Shown here one piece after another: positions 6,438 to 9,824 of a DNA stretch of 9,824 nucleotides; position 1 is the first letter of the stretch, and every line of letters starts with the position of its first letter. Source of the stretch: Verrucomicrobiota bacterium (GTDB lineage Bacteria > Verrucomicrobiota > Verrucomicrobiia > Chthoniobacterales > UBA10450). Made by a program: the position numbers and the translations under genes. The notes under the pieces were generated by a model. The model was not told the origin of the DNA. It saw nothing but the letters and a program-made list of their open reading frames with translations, and did no database searches. Where the stretch lies: assembly GCA_003218525.1 (NCBI GenBank), contig QHNU01000013.1, forward strand, positions 1-9,824. The letters run 5' to 3'.

Positions 6438-6920
6438 ATCGTCGAGCAGATCCGTGCTTGCTGAATAGGAATCGTCGGACTCTTGGATGGAAGAGGAACG
6501 ACTTCGAAGGTAACGCAAATACCCATTGATCAGGATAAGGACGCCCGAAGCTTGTTCTTTCAGCTTCACAACGTCATCAGCAAGAAGGTAATTCTCGTCT
6601 GAACAGATGTTTAGGTCGTCGACAAGTTCCTCCAACGAACCGCGCGAGTGGAGAATAAATCGTATTTGATCAGGGTAATGAAAACGTCCGTGCCCTTCAG
6701 CAATGTTATTGGTCAGTGACACCGCGGCACGGCGAATCTGGCTTGCTAGATCGTATTTCTCAGAGTCGGGCAGACGGCGACTAACCGCGTACATTGCTTT
6801 TCGAAATTCGCGCGCTGTCCGGTAAACCCCGAGATCCTCGAAGGTCTGGAATCCATTTCCATCTGAATTCCCGGCATGTTCCCGCTCCGAAGCATTCCCG
6901 TTTGTAACGTTGTAACTCAT
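6426..6920 (-). CDS. Four-helix-bundle protein (23S rRNA intervening-sequence protein family)
   Basis: A 164-residue protein. Family features run from FEDLGVYRTAREF at 27-39 through YDLASQIRRAAVSLTNNIAEGHGR at 56-79 to the late helix LKEQASGVLILINGYLRYL at 120-138. The central QIRRAAxSxxxNIAEGxGR pattern is the hallmark of the S23/IVP family (TIGR02436, PF05635), small proteins forming a four-helix bundle. Their molecular role is unknown; relatives include the Avd accessory protein of diversity-generating retroelements. The first ~26 residues have no family counterpart, and the first few (MSYNVTNG) are translated repeat arm. The C-terminal ~25 residues are Ser/Asp-rich. The start ATG lies 9 bases after the nuoB stop, with no Shine-Dalgarno site. 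The gene interrupts nuoB-nuoC in the operon direction and would be co-transcribed. Confidence 0.9.
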   Translation of the reverse strand: MSYNVTNGNASEREHAGNSDGNGFQTFEDLGVYRTAREFRKAMYAVSRRLPDSEKYDLASQIRRAAVSLTNNIAEGHGRFHYPDQIRFILHSRGSLEELVDDLNICSDENYLLADDVVKLKEQASGVLILINGYLRYLRSRSSSIQESDDSYSASTDLLDDPLL

Positions 6921-6934
6921 GTAACTTTTTTAAC
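6897..6934 (-). repeat. Right arm of the repeat element enclosing the four-helix-bundle gene
   Basis: Read on the plus strand: CCCGTTTGTAAC, GTTGTAAC, TCATGTAAC, TTTTTTAAC. On the coding strand this is four GTTA units followed by CGGG. The arm supplies both the nuoB stop codon (6930-6932) and the ATG of the four-helix-bundle gene (6918-6920). It is inverted relative to the arm at 6399-6437. Confidence 0.75.
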
Positions 6935-7556
6935 TCTGCCTCTCCATCTTGGGCGGATGAAACACATCCGGGTTCGCCACCGGTTCCAGATCATGCTCCC
7001 CAAATGCTGGCACCGGAAACTCACTCGGCTGACCAGGATCAAGGTGCTCCGCCTTGGTAATACCGGTCAGTTTTTGCCCGTCGATTTTCCGCTGGAGTTC
7101 CATGAAAGCGTGCAGCAACGCTTCGGGCCTGGGCGGGCAACCAGGAATGTAGACATCGACCGGGATATAGCGGTCGATCCCCTTGAGCACATTGTAGCCT
7201 TGTTTGAATGGTCCGCCCGAAATGGCACAGGCGCCCATGGAAATAACGTACTTCGGATCGGGCATTTGGTTGTAGAGCCGAACAATTTGTGGCGCCATTT
7301 TCTTCGTGACCGTGCCGGCGACAATCATGAGGTCGGCTTGGCGGGGCGATGGCCGGAACACTTCCCCGCCAAAACGCGCAATGTCGTAACGCGAAGCCGC
7401 CGTGGCGATCATTTCAATCGCGCAACAGGCCAGCCCGAATTGCAGCGGCCAGATCGAGTTACGCCGGCCCCAATTGTAGAGGTCCTGCATCGAGGTCACC
7501 CAGATCCCTTGTCGTTGCAGTTCGTTACGAAGTCCCTCGTCGATTTGCTCAGTCAT
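6930..7556 (-). CDS. nuoB: NADH-quinone oxidoreductase subunit B (N2 cluster)
   Basis: The PSST-type subunit that holds the terminal [4Fe-4S] cluster N2 and donates electrons to quinone at the NuoB/NuoD interface. It has 208 residues. All four ligands are visible: the tandem C44-C45 in FGLACCAIEM, C110 in SMGACAISGGPF and C140 in YIPGCPPRPEAL. The arginine-containing ASRYDIARFG segment follows the first pair, as in the family. The C-terminal ~45 residues after the HAFMELQRKI helix are a variable Pro/Glu-rich tail. The start ATG has GGGAGA just upstream, the best ribosome binding site in the minus-strand unit, although close to the start. It follows nuoA after a 39-base gap of repeat. The last codon and the stop are contributed by the next repeat arm. 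Confidence 0.97.
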   Translation of the reverse strand: MTEQIDEGLRNELQRQGIWVTSMQDLYNWGRRNSIWPLQFGLACCAIEMIATAASRYDIARFGGEVFRPSPRQADLMIVAGTVTKKMAPQIVRLYNQMPDPKYVISMGACAISGGPFKQGYNVLKGIDRYIPVDVYIPGCPPRPEALLHAFMELQRKIDGQKLTGITKAEHLDPGQPSEFPVPAFGEHDLEPVANPDVFHPPKMERQS

Positions 7557-7559
7557 TCT

Positions 7560-7596
7560 CCCGTTTTAACAATGTAACTGTTTTAACGGTTTCAAC
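7560..7596 (-). repeat. Single GTTA-octad arm, nuoB/nuoA gap
   Basis: Coding-strand units GTTGAAACC, GTTAAAACA, GTTACATT and GTTAAAAC followed by GGGAGA and the nuoB ATG. The first G of the array is the last base of the nuoA TAG stop codon. No opposite arm is present, so this is either a solo arm or one whose partner was lost. The array fills essentially the whole 39-base gap, and its CGGGA border now seems to provide the nuoB ribosome binding site. Confidence 0.75.
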
Positions 7597-7988
7597 TACT
7601 GCGCGAGCGCCCAATCTAAACAGCCTTTGCTCCAGGCCCAAATCAGGCCTTCAATCAGAAGTAACAGGAAAACAAGGATGGCGATAAACGCGCCCACCGG
7701 CAGACCGGTGAATGCCACCGCAAAGGGAACCAGAAACACTGCCTCCACATCGAAGATCAGAAAAATAATGCAGTAGAGGTAATACTGCGATCGAAACTGG
7801 ACCTGCGCTTCCCCGACCGATTCAACGCCACATTCGTAAGTTGCGTTTTTTTCCGCACCCGGTTTCGGCGGCTGAAAGAACCGTCGCCATAACCATGCCA
7901 GCGCCAGCGGCAGGATGGGAAATACCAATGCGACACCAGCGAAGACGACGATAAAAAAATAGGGATTCGGCGTCACGCTATAAACCAT
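7596..7988 (-). CDS. nuoA: NADH-quinone oxidoreductase subunit A
   Basis: A small membrane subunit of complex I at the junction between the membrane and hydrophilic arms. Its 130 residues match the family length. Three membrane segments are evident: about 11-35, 70-93 and 97-118. The conserved cytoplasm-facing loop between the first two carries YECGVESVG with C53, the cysteine linked in mitochondrial ND3 to the active/deactive transition. This is followed by FRSQYYLYCIIFLIFDVEAVFLVPFA with the conserved D80 and E82. The ATG at 7988 gives the expected N-terminus; no good ribosome binding site is seen. It is the first gene of the minus-strand unit and faces the divergent nuoH. Confidence 0.96.
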   Translation of the reverse strand: MVYSVTPNPYFFIVVFAGVALVFPILPLALAWLWRRFFQPPKPGAEKNATYECGVESVGEAQVQFRSQYYLYCIIFLIFDVEAVFLVPFAVAFTGLPVGAFIAILVFLLLLIEGLIWAWSKGCLDWALAQ

Positions 7989-8120
7989 AGCAAAACAGCG
8001 GCAGATGGATACCGATTACAGCATAAAAGAACACCATCGAAAACGCATCAACCCCTTGAATCCATTGTTCGCTCTTGATTAAAAAATGTTCGCCCGCTTT
8101 CTTCATCGGCGGGGACTGAC
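7989..8120. promoter_or_regulatory. Divergent nuoA/nuoH promoter region
   Basis: The only spacer able to drive both halves of the cluster. On the minus strand TTGATG (8046-8051), a 17-base gap and TTTTAT (8023-8028) would place a start about 28 bases before nuoA. On the plus strand TTGAAT (8056-8061), an 18-base gap and TAAAAA (8080-8085) would serve nuoH. The two -35-like hexamers are only 4 bases apart, back to back. Both -10 matches are weak (4 of 6), so exact sites are tentative. GGGGA at 8111-8115 is a reasonable ribosome binding site for the nuoH GTG. A 12-codon frame from the ATG at 8086 ends in a TGA overlapping that GTG. Confidence 0.4.
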
Positions 8121-9299
8121 GTGATCGACCAGATTTTCATTCGCGCGAAGCAGCATTTACTTTCACCCCTGGCCGGTGCGCCCGATTGGGTGATGCAAAT
8201 TGTCTCCGCGCTCATCAACATCGCCGCACTGCTCGCGGTGTTTCTGACACTCTTTGCCCTCATTTCCGTCTTGGAGCGAAAGATTCTTGGACGCATCCAA
8301 AATCGCTATGGACCAAATCGCGTCGGTCCTTTTGGACTTTTTCAGCCAGTGGCGGACGGGATCAAGATGTTGATCAAGGAAGACATCGTCCCTGCGCGCG
8401 CCGACAAGGTTGTGCATTTCCTTGCGCCGATTCTCGTCGCGGCGACCGCAATTCTCACCCTCGGAGTGATCCCGTACGGCCGGAACATGACACCGTTCGC
8501 GATCGATGGCGGCATCTTATTCTTCTTCGCCATCGGTTCTACCACGGAGCTGGCGGTTTTCATGGCCGGCTGGGGCAGCAACAATAAATTTTCCATGCTC
8601 GGTGCCATGCGCGCGATCGCGCAGATGATCAGCTACGAATTACCTCTCATTATCACTGTTCTCCCGGTGGTGATGGTTGTTGGTTCACTCTCGCCTGACG
8701 CCATCGTCGCAGCCCAGGACGGTTATTTTCTCGGGATCCTTCCGCATTGGTTCGTCATCACGCCGTGGGGCGCGACCGCATTCATTTTGTTTTTCGTTTC
8801 TGGCCTGGTCGAATCGAATCGCACCCCCTTTGACGTCCCCGAAGGCGAGTCGGAAATCGTGGCCGGTCACATGACCGAATATTCTGGTTTCAAGTACGCG
8901 ACATTTTTCATGGCTGAATATTTTGGGATGTTCGCGATCAGCGGTCTGGCTGTGACTTTGTTTCTCGGCGGCTGGCATGCGCCTATGGCTCCGCTTCAGC
9001 TTATTCCGTCGTACTTTTGGTTTTTCGCCAAACTGGCCTCGCTGCTATTGGTTTATATCTGGGTTCGCGGAACGCTACCACGCACTCGGGTGGATCAGAT
9101 CATGAACTTCGCCTGGAAGTTCATGCTGCCGATGTCCTTTACCTGCATTCTTTCCGCCGCCATATGGCATTACCAGGGGCGCGGAATGGCTGGATGGCTT
9201 TGGTCGCTTGCTGTGATCGCGGTTGTTTATCTCGTATTGTCGCGCCTACTCGACACGCGAAAGAGATTCGCCCCTCGCACCTATCGCTTCGCCGAATGA
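8121..9299 (+). CDS. nuoH: NADH-quinone oxidoreductase subunit H
   Basis: The ND1-type membrane subunit that closes the quinone channel and couples quinone reduction to the proton-pumping arm. Its 392 residues lie within the family range. Clear signatures: LERKILGRIQNRYGPNRVGPFG at 51-72, DGIKMLIKEDIVP at 79-91, MRAIAQMISYELPL at 163-176, and ESNRTPFDVPEGESEIVAGHMTEYSG at 231-256, the acidic cytoplasmic loop. The late FAKLASLLLVYIWVRGTLPRTRVDQIM at 302-328 is also typical. About eight hydrophobic segments can be counted. The GTG at 8121 has GGGGA five bases upstream. The stop codon overlaps the nuoJ start (ATGA), giving tight coupling. nuoH and nuoJ are adjacent without the usual nuoI between them. 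Confidence 0.97.
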   Translation: MIDQIFIRAKQHLLSPLAGAPDWVMQIVSALINIAALLAVFLTLFALISVLERKILGRIQNRYGPNRVGPFGLFQPVADGIKMLIKEDIVPARADKVVHFLAPILVAATAILTLGVIPYGRNMTPFAIDGGILFFFAIGSTTELAVFMAGWGSNNKFSMLGAMRAIAQMISYELPLIITVLPVVMVVGSLSPDAIVAAQDGYFLGILPHWFVITPWGATAFILFFVSGLVESNRTPFDVPEGESEIVAGHMTEYSGFKYATFFMAEYFGMFAISGLAVTLFLGGWHAPMAPLQLIPSYFWFFAKLASLLLVYIWVRGTLPRTRVDQIMNFAWKFMLPMSFTCILSAAIWHYQGRGMAGWLWSLAVIAVVYLVLSRLLDTRKRFAPRTYRFAE

Positions 9300-9778
9300 G
9301 CAGCGTGGCCTTCGTCATTATCGCCATATTGACTCTCGCGGCCGCGATTGCTGCCGCCTCGCTTTCCAAACTCATTCATGCCGCGCTCAGCCTGGCCGTG
9401 GCATTTGTCGGTGTCGCCGCCTTCTATTTCCTGCTCGGGGCCGAGTTTGTCGGACTCGTACAAGTGTTCGTTTATGTCGGCGCCGTCGCTGTGTTGATCG
9501 TATTCACGATTCTGCTGACGCGACGCGATGCGATCGCACCTGAACGTTTCAATTGGGCCGGGATTGTCATCGCCCTGGCTGTCTTCGGTGGGCTGATCTG
9601 GGCGATTTACAAGACGCCGGCGATTTCGACCGTCGCGACACCGATCGAACCGCTCACGGTCAAGCGAATCGGCCAGGTATTGATGGTCGATTACGTCTGG
9701 CCGCTGCAATGCGTCGGGCTGCTGCTGACCGCTGCACTGCTCGGTGCGCTTATTCTCGTGATGGAGGAAAAGAGGTGA
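9296..9778 (+). CDS. nuoJ: NADH-quinone oxidoreductase subunit J
   Basis: The ND6-type membrane subunit of complex I, part of the E-channel region whose TM3 helix changes conformation in the coupling cycle. Length is 160 residues if translation begins at the ATG overlapping the nuoH stop. Five hydrophobic segments are seen, at about 3-21, 27-47, 52-75, 88-105 and 135-156. The diagnostic stretch YFLLGAEFVGLVQVFVYVGAVAVLIVF lies at 44-70, with E50 and Y60 in family positions. The frame is also open well upstream of 9296 inside nuoH, but that part is not NuoJ-like. The ATGA overlap and the correct N-terminus decide the start. The gene is complete, ending in TGA at 9776-9778. Confidence 0.95.
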   Translation: MSSVAFVIIAILTLAAAIAAASLSKLIHAALSLAVAFVGVAAFYFLLGAEFVGLVQVFVYVGAVAVLIVFTILLTRRDAIAPERFNWAGIVIALAVFGGLIWAIYKTPAISTVATPIEPLTVKRIGQVLMVDYVWPLQCVGLLLTAALLGALILVMEEKR

Positions 9779-9800
9779 ACCACCGATTCGCTGCACGGGT

Positions 9801-9824
9801 AGCGCACGCGTCTCGCGTGTTGGT
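9801..9824. repeat. Short extragenic palindrome after nuoJ, continuing past the window edge
   Basis: CACGCG and CGCGTG (9805-9810, 9814-9819) flank the three bases TCT, a perfect 6-base stem in the context AGCGCACGCGTCTCGCGTGT. The sequence after nuoJ does not read as a NuoK start in any forward frame, so a non-coding repeat seems to separate nuoJ from whatever follows. This looks like a REP-type dispersed palindrome, but only one copy is visible here. Confidence 0.45.

Larger units (their letters stand above)
6399..6934 (-). mobile_element. Putative element: inverted GTTA-octad arms around a four-helix-bundle gene
   Basis: The 536-base block between nuoB and nuoC has four-unit repeat arms at both ends in inverted orientation, with inner borders GCGG and CCCG. 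The single gene inside starts and stops within the arms. Two compact elements of the same arm-core-arm design occur in neighbouring nuo gaps with cores of about 12-15 bases instead of a gene. The same plan (pairing ends with a four-helix-bundle ORF in the loop) is known from intervening sequences in 23S rRNA genes of some bacteria such as Leptospira and Coxiella. No transposase or clean target-site duplication is visible, so mobility is an inference. Confidence 0.5.

Noticed and set aside
6206..6526. 106-codon open frame across the nuoC start and the repeat arm
   Set aside because: It overlaps both the four-helix-bundle gene and nuoC out of frame. The repetitive F-V-T-F-L-T stretch is just translation of the GTTA repeat.
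6399..6934. Block as an intervening sequence within a 23S rRNA gene
   Set aside because: The flanks are nuoB and nuoC coding sequence, not rRNA. Only the gene family and arm-loop-arm design are shared with rRNA intervening sequences.
6876..7577. 233-codon open frame on the plus strand opposite nuoB
   Set aside because: It is antisense to a clear NuoB with all cluster ligands. The product has no family features and is explained by codon bias on the opposite strand.
4332..7596. GTTA-octad arrays as CRISPR arrays
   Set aside because: Units are only 8-9 bases, contiguous and without unique spacers of about 30 bases. No cas genes are present.
9017..9295. NuoJ as a 253-residue protein with an N-terminal extension
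   Set aside because: The upstream 93 codons overlap nuoH out of frame and do not resemble NuoJ. The ATG overlapping the nuoH stop gives the normal N-terminus.
9281..9796. 171-codon open frame on the minus strand opposite nuoJ
   Set aside because: The plus-strand frame is a complete NuoJ. The antisense product is a polar, Arg/Asp/Gln-rich shadow.

Overview
The window looks like the chromosome of a moderately GC-rich, Gram-negative, respiring bacterium. An RND-type inner-membrane efflux pump and a lipoprotein imply an outer membrane, and most of the energy-conserving core of respiratory complex I is present. Split nuoC and nuoD, weak or absent Shine-Dalgarno sites and many short extragenic repeats would fit a soil Verrucomicrobiota-type genome, but that placement is an inference and the sequence does not prove it.

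Layout. Bases 1-2442 (minus) hold the first 814 codons of an RND efflux permease, cut by the window edge. A 257-base divergent spacer with a perfect hairpin separates it from a small single-cluster [4Fe-4S] ferredoxin (2700-2933, plus). A convergent spacer follows, carrying two copies of a palindromic motif. A complex I cluster then fills the rest. On the minus strand, in transcription order, lie nuoA (7988-7596), nuoB (7556-6930), a four-helix-bundle (23S rRNA intervening-sequence type) protein gene (6920-6426), nuoC (6398-5724), nuoD (5633-4473), a small lipoprotein gene (4311-3922) and nuoI (3738-3148). On the plus strand, diverging from nuoA across a 132-base spacer, lie nuoH (8121-9299) and nuoJ (9296-9778). 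A short palindromic repeat starts right after nuoJ at the window edge.

How the genes fit together. NuoB, C, D and I form the quinone-reducing connecting arm. NuoA, H and J are membrane subunits at the junction with the proton-pumping arm. The NADH-oxidising module (nuoE, F, G) is absent from its usual place between D and H, and nuoI has moved to the end of the minus-strand unit. Subunits K-N are not in the window and would be expected further along the plus strand.

The most unusual feature is a family of degenerate tandem repeats with 8-9 base units of the form GTTA(A/C)AAN. It occupies every gap of the minus-strand nuo unit: nuoA/nuoB, nuoB/four-helix gene, four-helix gene/nuoC, nuoC/nuoD, nuoD/lipoprotein and, in decayed form, lipoprotein/nuoI. 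In three places the repeats form two inverted arms around a core with GG/CC-type borders. Two of these are compact (about 85-95 bases) with cores of about 15 bases. In the third (6399-6934) the core is the four-helix-bundle gene, whose start and stop codons lie inside the arms. This resembles a mobile or structural element family with one protein-coding copy and two MITE-like copies, all placed so that no nuo reading frame is broken.
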